DNA of 64,000 nucleotides from Chloroflexota bacterium (GTDB taxonomy: Bacteria > Chloroflexota > Anaerolineae > CG2-30-64-16), in NCBI GenBank assembly GCA_016876015.1, contig VGOD01000003.1:1-64000 (forward strand), given 5' to 3'. Shown here one piece after another: positions 23,988-32,924 of this stretch. Position numbers and translations under genes: made by a program. The notes beneath the pieces were generated by a model that saw only the letters and a list, made by a program, of their open reading frames with translations, had not been told where the DNA came from and did no database searches. How positions within the stretch are numbered: position 1 is the first letter of the stretch; the number at the start of each line of letters is the position of its first letter.

Positions 23988-25142
23988 CTATGCCTGGTAG
24001 AGCACCTGGCCGGCAGCGATCGTGGTCGTCACGGCCAGATCACGAGTCACAACGATAACGTCGGCGTCCATGCCGGCCGCCAGGTAGCCCTTGCGGGGCA
24101 GCCCCAACACGCGCGCCGGCGTGCGCGAACAGAGGATGGAAGCCTCGACCAGCAACCGGCCGAAGCGCTGCACCGCGTTGTGCAGACACCGGATGGGCGT
24201 CAGCGCGCTGCCCGAGAGCGCGTCATCGGGCTTGCGCCGCACGCCGCGGTCGGCGGTCACCTCGACCTGGACGCCGGGATAGAGGCCATCGTAGACGCCA
24301 GGCGGGGCGCCGGCGCCCCTCACCCCATCGGTGACGAAGGCGATACGCTCGAGGCCCTTGCAGCGCAGGGTCTTCTCCACCAGCAGTGGATGAACGTGCA
24401 CGCCGTCCGGGATGATCTCGACCGTCAGCCGATCCTCCACCTGGATGTAATCGGTCAGTCCGGCCGGATAGACGCCTGGATCGGTCTGGGGCGGCGGGTC
24501 GAAGGTGTCGTAGAAATGCGTGACGAGCGAGAGACCGGCGTCCACAGCCTGCCGGGCTTGCGCGATGGTCGCCGCGCTGTGGGCCAGGCTGGTCACGATG
24601 CCGCGCTCCTGGCACCAGCGGATGAACGGCAGCACGCCGTCCAGCTCGGGCGACACGTCCCAAATGGGGATCATCCCCTCGGCGGCCCGGTAGAGCGCCG
24701 CGGTCGCTTCGGCGGTGATCTTCGTCAACGCGTTGGCCGCGCCCGCGCCGGTCTTGGCCAGATAGGTGATCTCGGGCCGGAAGCCGATCACGTTGGGGGC
24801 GAGCCGCAGACGATCGGTCTCCCGCAGGCCCCGCCGCATCGCCTCGACATTCTCTTCCCGCGCGCCGAGCAGCGTGGGCACGCAGCAGGTCGCGCCTGCG
24901 GCCGCCATCAGCCGGCTGTACTCGATCAGGCTGTCGTATTGCGCCATGACATGACGGAGGCCGTGGTTGTGGAGATCAATCAGACCCGGCAGGATGTAAC
25001 AGCCATCGGCCTCGATGACCCGCTCCCCCGGTTCCGGCGCCAGAGCCGGCGCGATGGCCGCGATCCGCCCGCCGACGATGCGCACGTCGCGGCCCTCTTC
25101 GAGGCGGTCGTCGTGCAGGACGATGCCGTTCCTAGTCAGCAC
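23988..25142 (-). CDS. nagA: N-acetylglucosamine-6-phosphate deacetylase-like amidohydrolase
   Basis: ILPGLIDLHNHG, LAHSAAT, IPDGVHVHPLL, FVTDGVRGAG. Confidence 0.75.
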   Translation of the reverse strand: MLTRNGIVLHDDRLEEGRDVRIVGGRIAAIAPALAPEPGERVIEADGCYILPGLIDLHNHGLRHVMAQYDSLIEYSRLMAAAGATCCVPTLLGAREENVEAMRRGLRETDRLRLAPNVIGFRPEITYLAKTGAGAANALTKITAEATAALYRAAEGMIPIWDVSPELDGVLPFIRWCQERGIVTSLAHSAATIAQARQAVDAGLSLVTHFYDTFDPPPQTDPGVYPAGLTDYIQVEDRLTVEIIPDGVHVHPLLVEKTLRCKGLERIAFVTDGVRGAGAPPGVYDGLYPGVQVEVTADRGVRRKPDDALSGSALTPIRCLHNAVQRFGRLLVEASILCSRTPARVLGLPRKGYLAAGMDADVIVVTRDLAVTTTIAAGQVLYQA

Positions 25143-25193
25143 CTTATCGTTCTCTCCCGATCCATTCTGGCCTGCGCTGCGCCAGCCGCGCCT

Positions 25194-25742
25194 TCAATCC
25201 GCATCCGGCTCCGGCGTCGTGCTCTCGCTATGCACATAGCGATGATGCTCCGCCTGCCGCCAGTGGGGCAGGTTGCGCACGTCGTGCGGGCCGCGGTCGG
25301 CCGGCGGACCCGGCAAGCGGCTGGCCGGCCGGCGCATCTCCCAATAGCACTGCCCGGCGTGGTTGTGCTCGTGATCAATCACGAAGCCGGCGTCGTCCAT
25401 CATCGGCTTGACCCAGCCCATGCAATGCTCGCAGTAGTCGTGATAGGCGGCCAGACCGCGCTGGATCAAATCACCTTTGGAGGGACAGACGAACATATCA
25501 ATGCGGAAGTAGTCTTCCCCGCGGTCCAAGGTGTAGCCGGCCTCCTCCATCGCCAGCGTATGGCCCCAGTACTCCTCCATGCCGTCGAAGCCTTTGGCCT
25601 CGATGAGGCCGCGAGCATGGCGTTGCGAGTCACGCGAGATGGCGCGCAACCAGTAATCCTGCACGGCCGCCTCGCCGTGGTTGCGCCGCAGATACTCGAA
25701 GGTCCAATCGTAGTAGCCGATGAAATCCTGCACGCCGATCAT
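25194..25742 (-). CDS. CEHC-motif protein, possibly L-2-amino-thiazoline-4-carboxylate hydrolase-like (paralog a)
   Basis: YHDYCEHCMGWVKPMMDDAGF; motif shared with the adjacent gene. Confidence 0.6.
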   Translation of the reverse strand: MIGVQDFIGYYDWTFEYLRRNHGEAAVQDYWLRAISRDSQRHARGLIEAKGFDGMEEYWGHTLAMEEAGYTLDRGEDYFRIDMFVCPSKGDLIQRGLAAYHDYCEHCMGWVKPMMDDAGFVIDHEHNHAGQCYWEMRRPASRLPGPPADRGPHDVRNLPHWRQAEHHRYVHSESTTPEPDAD

Positions 25743-26164
25743 GCGTCGCCTCCATCTATGCTGAAGACCTGGCGACAGGCGCCGCCTCCGCCCACCAGCT
25801 CGAAGCGCATGCCCGCCTGGCGCGCGATGGCCGTGGAGATGTAGTGACAATGCTCGCAGTAATAGGGCGCGATCTCCCGTCCGCCATCTCGCAGCCAGCG
25901 GATGGCCGGGCAATCGCGCACATCAACCTCCACGCCTTGCTCCGTCAGGCGAACGCTCACGTCACCGGATGGCTCGTGGGCAAAGTAGTCGGCCCAATAG
26001 CGGCGCACCTCCGCCAGCCCTCCACTGCGGAAGCGCGCTGCGACATCGGCGTGGTATTCACGAGCCATCGCAGTCCAATAGTCAATCAGCGCCTCTTTGC
26101 CATAGGCATCGTGGATGAAGCGAAAGGTAGCGTTGATCGCAAAGTAGAAATCGCCTGCGGACAT
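25739..26164 (-). CDS. CEHC-motif protein (paralog b)
   Basis: IAPYYCEHCHYISTAIARQAGMRFELVGGGGACRQVF; overlaps the downstream gene by 4 nt. Confidence 0.6.
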   Translation of the reverse strand: MSAGDFYFAINATFRFIHDAYGKEALIDYWTAMAREYHADVAARFRSGGLAEVRRYWADYFAHEPSGDVSVRLTEQGVEVDVRDCPAIRWLRDGGREIAPYYCEHCHYISTAIARQAGMRFELVGGGGACRQVFSIDGGDA

Positions 26165-26261
26165 GAAGACCCCCGCGAATACTTCGGAGTATGAGTTGAT
26201 GGCAAGAGGATAGCACAAATGCAGAAGTGCGTCAATAGACGAGTAGGTGATGACTACCCAT

Positions 26262-26378
26262 AGGTCCGGCTGGTCACTGCGAGGAGCGTCTTTTGCGAGT
26301 GCGAAGCCTCCCTTTGGGACGAAGCAGTCTCCTTCGAGGGCGAGATTGCTTCGCACAAGACGCTCGCAATGACGCCCC
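26262..26378. repeat. REP/MITE-like palindromic repeat of the common bacterial CATTGCGAGCG...GCGAAGCAATC type
   Basis: tcactgcgaggagcgtctt...gagattgcttcgcacaagacgctcgcaatgacg; translates as VIASVLCEAIS. Confidence 0.8.
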
Positions 26379-26488
26379 GGAAGGTGTGGGTAATCACCAG
26401 ACGAATAGGGTTTGACACGGCGGCAGAACGCAGTATACTCACTCCGACGCAGCCGTTCGCATCTCTGGATGATCGCTCTGGCCTAGAG

Positions 26489-26577
26489 CCTATCCGAATT
26501 GCTGCTGAGGCCGGTCTCCGACTGAGCCGGGCACGGTCAGAGACCGGCCCGAGCGGGGTTATCCGGATAGGTTCATA
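26489..26577. repeat. large imperfect inverted repeat upstream of the FGGY kinase
   Basis: Outer arms GAGCCTATCCGAAT / TTATCCGGATAGGTTC; inner arms GGCCGGTCTCCGACTGAGCC / GGCACGGTCAGAGACCGGCC. Confidence 0.75.
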
Positions 26578-26596
26578 ATTGTGATCTGTTGATACC

Positions 26597-28123
26597 GTGA
26601 ACTACCAGACTATCACTCCCAACAGACAGCCCCTGGCGGCAGGGCGACCGGTCACAGATCGGCCGCTGCTCATCGGCGTTGACCTGGGCACGACCGGTTG
26701 CAGGGCCGCTGTCTATACCGACGATGGGACCGCGCTCGGCGAGAGTTACCTGGAATACGGCCTGATCACCCTGTCAGACGTGATGGTCGAGCAGGATCCC
26801 CTGGCCTGGTGGCAGTTGACGAAGCGCGCCATCGGCCTGGCGCTCGATGCCGCGGCCGCACGCCGAGAGATGGTGCGCGGGATCGCGGTGAGCTCCCAGG
26901 GCATCTCGTTCGTGCTGCTCGACGCCCAGGGGCGTCCCCTGGGCAACGCCATCAACTGGCTGGATGGCCGCGCGGTGGAAGAATGCCGGGAAATCCTCAA
27001 CCGCTTCCCGGCCGACGACCTGTTCCGAGCCGTCGGCAAACGGGCCGCGCCGTTCTACGTGCTCCCCAAGCTGCTCTGGCTCCGCAGACACCAGCCCGAG
27101 GTTTGGCGCCAGGCGCGCATGATGTTGATGGGCCACGATTACCTGGTCTACCAGCTCTGCGGCGAGTCCGTCACCGATCATTCGATGGCCGGAGGTACTC
27201 TGCTCTATGATCTGCAAAGGCTGGACTGGAGCCAGGAATTGCTCGCTGCGTTCGCCATCCCACGCAGCCTGCTGCCGACCGTGCACTGGTCCGGCGCGGC
27301 GGTCGGCGCGCTGCGACGAGCCGTCGCCGATGAGTTGGGACTGCCCGCCGATGTCGTGGTGGCGGTCGGCGGGCAGGACCAGAAGTGCGCGGCGCTCGGC
27401 GCGGGGCTCTCGGACCGCACAGCCACGGTTTCGCTGGGCACCGCGTCTGCCATCGTCCAGGTGATGGACCGGCCAGCCACGGACCCGGCCATGCGCATCC
27501 CCACCTTCACCTTCGTCCGGCCGGCGCGCTGGGTGTTAGAAGGCGTGGTCGCTACTGCGGCTGGCAGCCTGCGCTGGTATCGCGACACGCTGGCGGCCGG
27601 CGTCTCCTACAGCGCCCTGGACGAGGAAGCCGCGGCGATTCCACCTGGCAGCGACGGCGTGCTCTTCTGTCCGCACCTGGCCGGCGCGGGCAGCCCACAT
27701 TGGCTCAGCAGCGCGCACGGGGCGTTTCGCGGGCTGAGCCTGGCCACAACCCGTGGCCACCTGACGCGAGCGATCCTGGAAGGGGTCGCCTACCAAATCC
27801 GCGAGAACCTGGAGATCACCGAGGAGATCGGGGGACCGGTGGAGCAGGTGATCCTCTTCGGCGGCGGCGCGAAGAGCGCGCTGTGGCGGCAGATCATCGG
27901 CGACGTGTTGGGTCGGCCCGTGGCCTGGACCGCGACAGCCGAGACCGCCGCCCTGGCCGCGGCCATGCTGGCAGGGGTGGGCAGCGGCGTCTTTGCGTCG
28001 CTCGATGAGGCGTGCGGCCGGATGAGGCCGGCGATCCACCGGCAACCACCCACCATTCAGGCGGCCGCCTACGCCGCAACGTTCGCAACCTATTGTCAGA
28101 TCGAATCACAGATGCTGTCATGA
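26597..28123 (+). CDS. FGGY-family carbohydrate kinase (xylulokinase-like)
   Basis: LIGVDLGTTGCRAAVYTDDG, AVGGQDQKCAALGAG, ILFGGGAKSALWRQIIGDVLG. Confidence 0.92.
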   Translation: MNYQTITPNRQPLAAGRPVTDRPLLIGVDLGTTGCRAAVYTDDGTALGESYLEYGLITLSDVMVEQDPLAWWQLTKRAIGLALDAAAARREMVRGIAVSSQGISFVLLDAQGRPLGNAINWLDGRAVEECREILNRFPADDLFRAVGKRAAPFYVLPKLLWLRRHQPEVWRQARMMLMGHDYLVYQLCGESVTDHSMAGGTLLYDLQRLDWSQELLAAFAIPRSLLPTVHWSGAAVGALRRAVADELGLPADVVVAVGGQDQKCAALGAGLSDRTATVSLGTASAIVQVMDRPATDPAMRIPTFTFVRPARWVLEGVVATAAGSLRWYRDTLAAGVSYSALDEEAAAIPPGSDGVLFCPHLAGAGSPHWLSSAHGAFRGLSLATTRGHLTRAILEGVAYQIRENLEITEEIGGPVEQVILFGGGAKSALWRQIIGDVLGRPVAWTATAETAALAAAMLAGVGSGVFASLDEACGRMRPAIHRQPPTIQAAAYAATFATYCQIESQMLS

Positions 28124-28130
28124 ACAACCG

Positions 28131-29471
28131 TCATGAAACCGGCCGGACGAAGGAGGGCTGTTTCGGAAAGAGCGCGTTGAGCAGCCCTGTGGCCTCGTCG
28201 CCGTCCACCCAACAATCGGCGAACGCGTACCGGAGCTCGTCCAGAGTCCGGTAGCCGAAGAGCAACTGCAGGAATGTCAGGCCGGGGAAGCCGGCGACGC
28301 CAGGCTCTTCGTGACTGGGCCGCCACGGCTCGACGGCCGCCAGCCGGCCGGCTTCGAATTGCAGCCGCACGCCGCTCCGGTAGAAGCTCAGCTTGAGCTC
28401 ACCCGCGTGGCCCGCCGCGGCCGAGCGCGCCAGCCGCTCGTCCAGAACCGCCGCGATGTGGCGCAGAAAGTCGGGCAGGTTCGGCACGCGCAGGTACCAG
28501 GCGTAGGACCGCCTGACCTGGGGCAGTTGGTTCTGCACTGCCTCGTACATGGAATGGACCGGGCCGAATGCGGCGCAGATCGCGTCGAACGCCGCGGCAT
28601 TGTGTTGCGCATAGCTCTCGCCCGCGGATTTCAGATAGCGCAGGATGCCCGGCGCCGCGGCCAGCCACGAGACGCCCGCTTGAAGCTCGCAGACGCGCAG
28701 CAGCAGACGCTTCCTCTGCAGCCTGGCTTCGTGGCCCAGATAGCCCACCGGCTCGCCGCTGGCCATCTGCACGATGCGCCATTCCAGCCGGGTGAGGTTC
28801 CGCTCGCTCTTGCCGAAGATCTCGTAGCGCCAGAGCGCCTCATCGCGCACGCACGCCACCAACAGCCGCCGGCTGGCCTCTTGCTCGGTCCGCATGATGA
28901 AGGGCAGATCAGCCTCATCCACTGGCCGGCAGGTGAACGCTTCCTGCACGCCCGCCTTGAGCGGCGTCACGTTCTGGACCGGGCCCTGCCGTCCCCCGTC
29001 CAGATCCATCGCCATCTCGTAGCCGAACTGGCGGTAGAAGAACGGGATGCCGGTGATGGCTTGCAGCTTGTGGCCGGCCGCCGCGCTCCACGCGTGCAGC
29101 ACCTCGAACTGGGCGCGCACCAGCCCCCGATGACGATACTCTGGCAGCGTCCCCACCAACTCGGGCCGGCCGACGCCGAACGGGATGCCGCCATAGGTCC
29201 AGGTTTGGGGAATCAGGTTTGAGACCGAGACGATCTGGCCCGCGGCCGTGTCTTCCACGATGGTGAAATCCTCCAACCGAAAGGTCGGATGGTTCTCTCG
29301 AAACAGATCGTAAGCCCAGGCGGCCTCGGTCTCTTCTGGCTCAGGCGAATCGGGATCGCGTTGGACGATCGCATTGAAGTGGGCCACGGCATCGGCGTCG
29401 GCCCGCGTCGCGCGACGCAGGATCAGCCCGCCGCCGAGGTCGCGGGGCGTGGAGGTTGAGGTTGAAGGCAT
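28131..29471 (-). CDS. GNAT-family acetyltransferase (Eis-like, large form)
   Basis: LRRATRADADAVAHFN, ELVGTLPEYRHRGLVRAQFEVLHAWS. Confidence 0.75.
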   Translation of the reverse strand: MPSTSTSTPRDLGGGLILRRATRADADAVAHFNAIVQRDPDSPEPEETEAAWAYDLFRENHPTFRLEDFTIVEDTAAGQIVSVSNLIPQTWTYGGIPFGVGRPELVGTLPEYRHRGLVRAQFEVLHAWSAAAGHKLQAITGIPFFYRQFGYEMAMDLDGGRQGPVQNVTPLKAGVQEAFTCRPVDEADLPFIMRTEQEASRRLLVACVRDEALWRYEIFGKSERNLTRLEWRIVQMASGEPVGYLGHEARLQRKRLLLRVCELQAGVSWLAAAPGILRYLKSAGESYAQHNAAAFDAICAAFGPVHSMYEAVQNQLPQVRRSYAWYLRVPNLPDFLRHIAAVLDERLARSAAAGHAGELKLSFYRSGVRLQFEAGRLAAVEPWRPSHEEPGVAGFPGLTFLQLLFGYRTLDELRYAFADCWVDGDEATGLLNALFPKQPSFVRPVS

Positions 29472-29518
29472 GTCTCTCGCTCGCGATGGGTATGACGGAT
29501 TTCTATGCACTGCCCTAC

Positions 29519-30895
29519 TCACGCGGGCAGCTTCTTCCCGGGGTTCATGATGCCGTGCGGGTCGAACAGCGCCTTGACGCCGGCCATCCACGCCAGCGCG
29601 TTCGGGTCGAGCGCATCAGCCACATGGTCGAGCTTGAAGATGCCGATGCCGTGCTCGCCGGTGAGGGTGCCGCCCAGCTCCACCGCGGCCATCAGCAGTT
29701 CGCCCGCGGCCTTTTCCACCCGCTGCATCACTTCGGGATCGCGGCGGTCGCAGAGCAGCGTGGGATGCAGATTCCCGTCGCCGATGTGCCCGTAGACCAC
29801 CACGCGCAGGTCGTTGGCGCGGCCGATCTCGTGCAGGCGGGCCACCATCTCGGCCACCTTGCTGCGCGGCACGGTGACATCCTCCCCCAGCTTGTTGCGC
29901 GCCAGGCGTGCGATCGCGGGGCTGACGCTGCGCCGCGCCTCCCAGAGCGCTTCCGACTCCGCAACCGAGCTCGCCTGGCGCACCTCAGCCGCGCCGGACC
30001 GCCACAGAACCTCGCCGACGATCGCGATCTCACGCTTGACCAGCTCGGCGTCGCCATCCACAGCCACCAACAGCAGCGCCTCCATTTCGGTCGGCAGGCC
30101 CAGCCGCTTGAACTCCTCAACAGCCCGCATGGTGCCCTGGTCCATCAGCTCGGTAACGAGAGGGATCACGTCGGCCTGGAGGATGGCGCCGACCGCCTGG
30201 CACGCATCCGCCAGCCGCGGAAAGGCAGCCAGGGCCGTGAGTTGGGCCGCGGGCTTCGGGATCAGCCGGACGATGATCTGGCTGACCACGCCCAACGTTC
30301 CCTCGGAGCCGATGAAGAGCCGCTTGAGGTCGTAGCCGGCCACGTCCTTGATCGTGCGGCCGCCCAGCCGCAAGACGTGGCCGCCAGCCAGCACAACCTC
30401 GAGCCCCAGCACATAGTCGCCGGTGACGCCGTACTTCAGACAGCGAGGACCGCCGGCATTGGTCGCCACATTGCCGCCCATCGTGGACTGATAGACGCTT
30501 GCCGGGTCGGGCGGATAGAAAAGGCCGATCCGTTCCACGGCTCGCTGCAGGTCATTGGTCACGACGCCAGGCTGGACGACCGCCAGGGTATCCGCGGCCG
30601 AGATCTCCAGGATGCGGTTCATACGCGCCAGGTTCAGGCAGATCGAGCCGGCCGCGGGCAGCGAGCCGCCGGCCAATCCTGTGCCCGCGCCGCGCGGCAC
30701 GATTGGGATGCGCCGCGCCTCGGCAATGCGCAAGACCGCCGCGATCTGTTCGGTGGTCTGGGGATGGACGACCAGGTCCGGCCGGCTATCCATCCACGAG
30801 CCATCGTAGGCATAGGCGGCCAGATCCTCGGCCGCGATGCTTACCCGGTCCGCGCCCAGGGCCGCGGTCAGCTCGGCGATTGCGGCAGCATCCAT
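29519..30895 (-). CDS. glcD: FAD-linked oxidase, glycolate oxidase subunit GlcD-like
   Basis: IPIVPRGAGTGLAGGSLP, GGNVATNAGGPRCLKYGVTGDYVLGLEVVLAGG, GEHGIGIFK. Confidence 0.92.
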   Translation of the reverse strand: MDAAAIAELTAALGADRVSIAAEDLAAYAYDGSWMDSRPDLVVHPQTTEQIAAVLRIAEARRIPIVPRGAGTGLAGGSLPAAGSICLNLARMNRILEISAADTLAVVQPGVVTNDLQRAVERIGLFYPPDPASVYQSTMGGNVATNAGGPRCLKYGVTGDYVLGLEVVLAGGHVLRLGGRTIKDVAGYDLKRLFIGSEGTLGVVSQIIVRLIPKPAAQLTALAAFPRLADACQAVGAILQADVIPLVTELMDQGTMRAVEEFKRLGLPTEMEALLLVAVDGDAELVKREIAIVGEVLWRSGAAEVRQASSVAESEALWEARRSVSPAIARLARNKLGEDVTVPRSKVAEMVARLHEIGRANDLRVVVYGHIGDGNLHPTLLCDRRDPEVMQRVEKAAGELLMAAVELGGTLTGEHGIGIFKLDHVADALDPNALAWMAGVKALFDPHGIMNPGKKLPA

Positions 30896-30914
30896 GCGTG
30901 CTCTCCTCTGCGCT

Positions 30915-32246
30915 CTACAGGCTTTCGTCCAGGACCTGGACGACGTGCTTGACCGCGACCTGCTGGCCCTGGCGACGGCCCCAGGGCTGGCCGCTGCGCC
31001 GGCAACCCCATTCCAGTTGCAGCAAGCAGCCGGGATTGGCGCTGACCAGCAGCGTCGCGCCCGTGGCAGCCACATCATCCATCTTGCGGTCGAGCAAGGT
31101 CAGTGCCATCGGTGTGTGGGTCAGGTTGTAGATGCCGGCGCTGCCGCAACAGCGGACAGGATGGCTATCGGGCAGGGGGCGCAGCTCGAGGCCCGCGATG
31201 CGACTGAGCAGGCGGCGCGGCTGGCTGCGGACGTTCTGGAGGTTCGCCAGGTGACAGGGATCGTGATAAGTCGCGACGACTGCCCCATGGCGAAGCGGCA
31301 AATCGTCCGGCCAGATCGCATCCAGCCATGCGGTCACATCGCACACCTTTGCGCTGAACCGCCTGGCCCGCTCGGCCCAGGCGAGGTCATCGTGCAGCCA
31401 CTCGGCGTATTCAGCCAGCGCCGCGCTGCACCCCGCGCAATCGCTGACGATCGCCTCGACCTGGTCGAGGAGCGGCTCGAAAACGGCGATGTTGCGCCGC
31501 GCCATCTCGCGCGACAGGGTCAGCATGGCCTGGTCGTCCTGGGGCGCGGCGCAGCAGGCCTGGCCCGCCGGGGTGATGACCTGGCAGCCGGCGGCCGCCA
31601 GCACGCGCACGGTTGCGCGGCTTACGTCGGGCAGCGCGACATTCATCATGCAGCCCAGGAAGAACGCGACACGATGGCGCTGTTCGCGCGCCGCGGGCGT
31701 GACCAGCGGCAGCTCAGGCCGGAGCGGCCGGCCGATCCGCGGCGCGAACTCGACCAGTTGGCGCAGCCGCGGCCCGACGCCGGGCAGCCGCCCCAAGAGC
31801 GCAGCCCCAAGCCGATCGAGCCTGAGCGCCTGGAGGATGCGCAGCGGTCGCGAGAGGATCTCCGCCCGCGCCGCGCCGGTCAGCATGTGGCGCAGCAGGA
31901 ATCGGATCAGGAACGGACGCGGCCGCTTCTCCTCGACGGCCACGCGGCCCCGCACGATCAGCTCGCCGATGCGCACCCCTGGCGGGCAGACGGTGTTGCA
32001 CGCGCGGCAGTCCAGGCAGTGATAGAGATGATCTTCGAGGCCGGCCGTGATCGCCAATCGGCCGTCCTCGACCGCGCGCAGCAGGTTGAGCCGGCCGCGC
32101 GGGGAGAAGGTCTCGAGTTGTGTCTCTTGATAGGTGGGGCAGACCGGCAGACAGCGACCGCAGCGGATGCAGCCCATCAGCTCGTCGTAGCTGGGCAAGG
32201 TCGGGCCGATGACGCGTGGCCCCGGCGCGGGATCATAGATGGTCAT
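30915..32246 (-). CDS. glcF: (Fe-S) oxidoreductase, glycolate oxidase subunit GlcF-like
   Basis: CIRCGRCLPVCPTY and CLDCRACNTVCPPGV 4Fe-4S motifs; C-terminal CCG motifs. Confidence 0.92.
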   Translation of the reverse strand: MTIYDPAPGPRVIGPTLPSYDELMGCIRCGRCLPVCPTYQETQLETFSPRGRLNLLRAVEDGRLAITAGLEDHLYHCLDCRACNTVCPPGVRIGELIVRGRVAVEEKRPRPFLIRFLLRHMLTGAARAEILSRPLRILQALRLDRLGAALLGRLPGVGPRLRQLVEFAPRIGRPLRPELPLVTPAAREQRHRVAFFLGCMMNVALPDVSRATVRVLAAAGCQVITPAGQACCAAPQDDQAMLTLSREMARRNIAVFEPLLDQVEAIVSDCAGCSAALAEYAEWLHDDLAWAERARRFSAKVCDVTAWLDAIWPDDLPLRHGAVVATYHDPCHLANLQNVRSQPRRLLSRIAGLELRPLPDSHPVRCCGSAGIYNLTHTPMALTLLDRKMDDVAATGATLLVSANPGCLLQLEWGCRRSGQPWGRRQGQQVAVKHVVQVLDESL

Positions 32247-32302
32247 GGCGCGGCATTATCTTCGACTGCGGGGTTTGTGTCAACTTGGGGGAGACTGGGA
32301 GA

Positions 32303-32338
32303 CAGACCCTAAGGGTTTTTAGAAACCCTTAGGGTCTG
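32303..32338. terminator. perfect 16-bp stem/4-nt loop palindrome between divergent genes
   Basis: CAGACCCTAAGGGTTT-TTAG-AAACCCTTAGGGTCTG; could be terminator or operator (genes are divergent). Confidence 0.5.
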
Positions 32339-32495
32339 CGAACACTTGACAGGAAGACGAAGCGGCGATACTATCGCCACGTAACCATATCTTTACAGGT
32401 GGGTAAACGCCATGACCGTCAATTTCGTGCAGGCTGATCACAGGGAGACCGCAGCGATCGCCCATACCACAACCGAACTCCGAGAGAGCAGTAAC

Positions 32496-32912
32496 ATGAT
32501 CATCACCCGCGAACTTCAATTGCGCACCCAGGGTCACACCACCATCGAAGACATCACCGATCGCGTCCAGGCAGTCGTCGCGGAATCGGGCCTGGCTGCG
32601 GGCATCGTGACCATCTTCTGTCCCGGCTCCACGGCCGGGCTGACCACGCTGGAGTACGAGGACGGCGTCGTGGCTGACCTCCGGCGGGTCTTCGATGAGA
32701 TCACGCCGCCCGAGCGCGCCTACCAGCACCATCTGCGTTGGGGCGACGACAACGGCAGCGCGCACGTCCGCGCGGCGCTCATCGGCCCTTCGCTGGTCGT
32801 GCCCTTCGCAGCCGGCCGGCTGGCGCTGGGTACGTGGCAGCAGATCGTCTTCCTCGACTTCGACACCAGCCCGCGTACGCGGCGGCTGGTGGTGCAGGTG
32901 ATGGGCGAATAG
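32496..32912 (+). CDS. YjbQ / UPF0047 family protein
   Basis: IVTIFCPGSTAGLTTLEYEDG, HLRWGDDNGSAHVRAALIGPSLVVPFAAGRLALGTWQQIVFLDFD. Confidence 0.9.
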   Translation: MIITRELQLRTQGHTTIEDITDRVQAVVAESGLAAGIVTIFCPGSTAGLTTLEYEDGVVADLRRVFDEITPPERAYQHHLRWGDDNGSAHVRAALIGPSLVVPFAAGRLALGTWQQIVFLDFDTSPRTRRLVVQVMGE

Positions 32913-32924
32913 GGAAACGTTCTG

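Noticed and set aside
23907-25844. 645-aa + strand ORF across nagA and CEHC genes
   Set aside because: Shadow ORF spanning several real minus-strand genes and intergenic DNA.
29456-30952. 498-aa + strand ORF opposite glcD
   Set aside because: Shadow ORF; GlcD-like motifs are on the minus strand.
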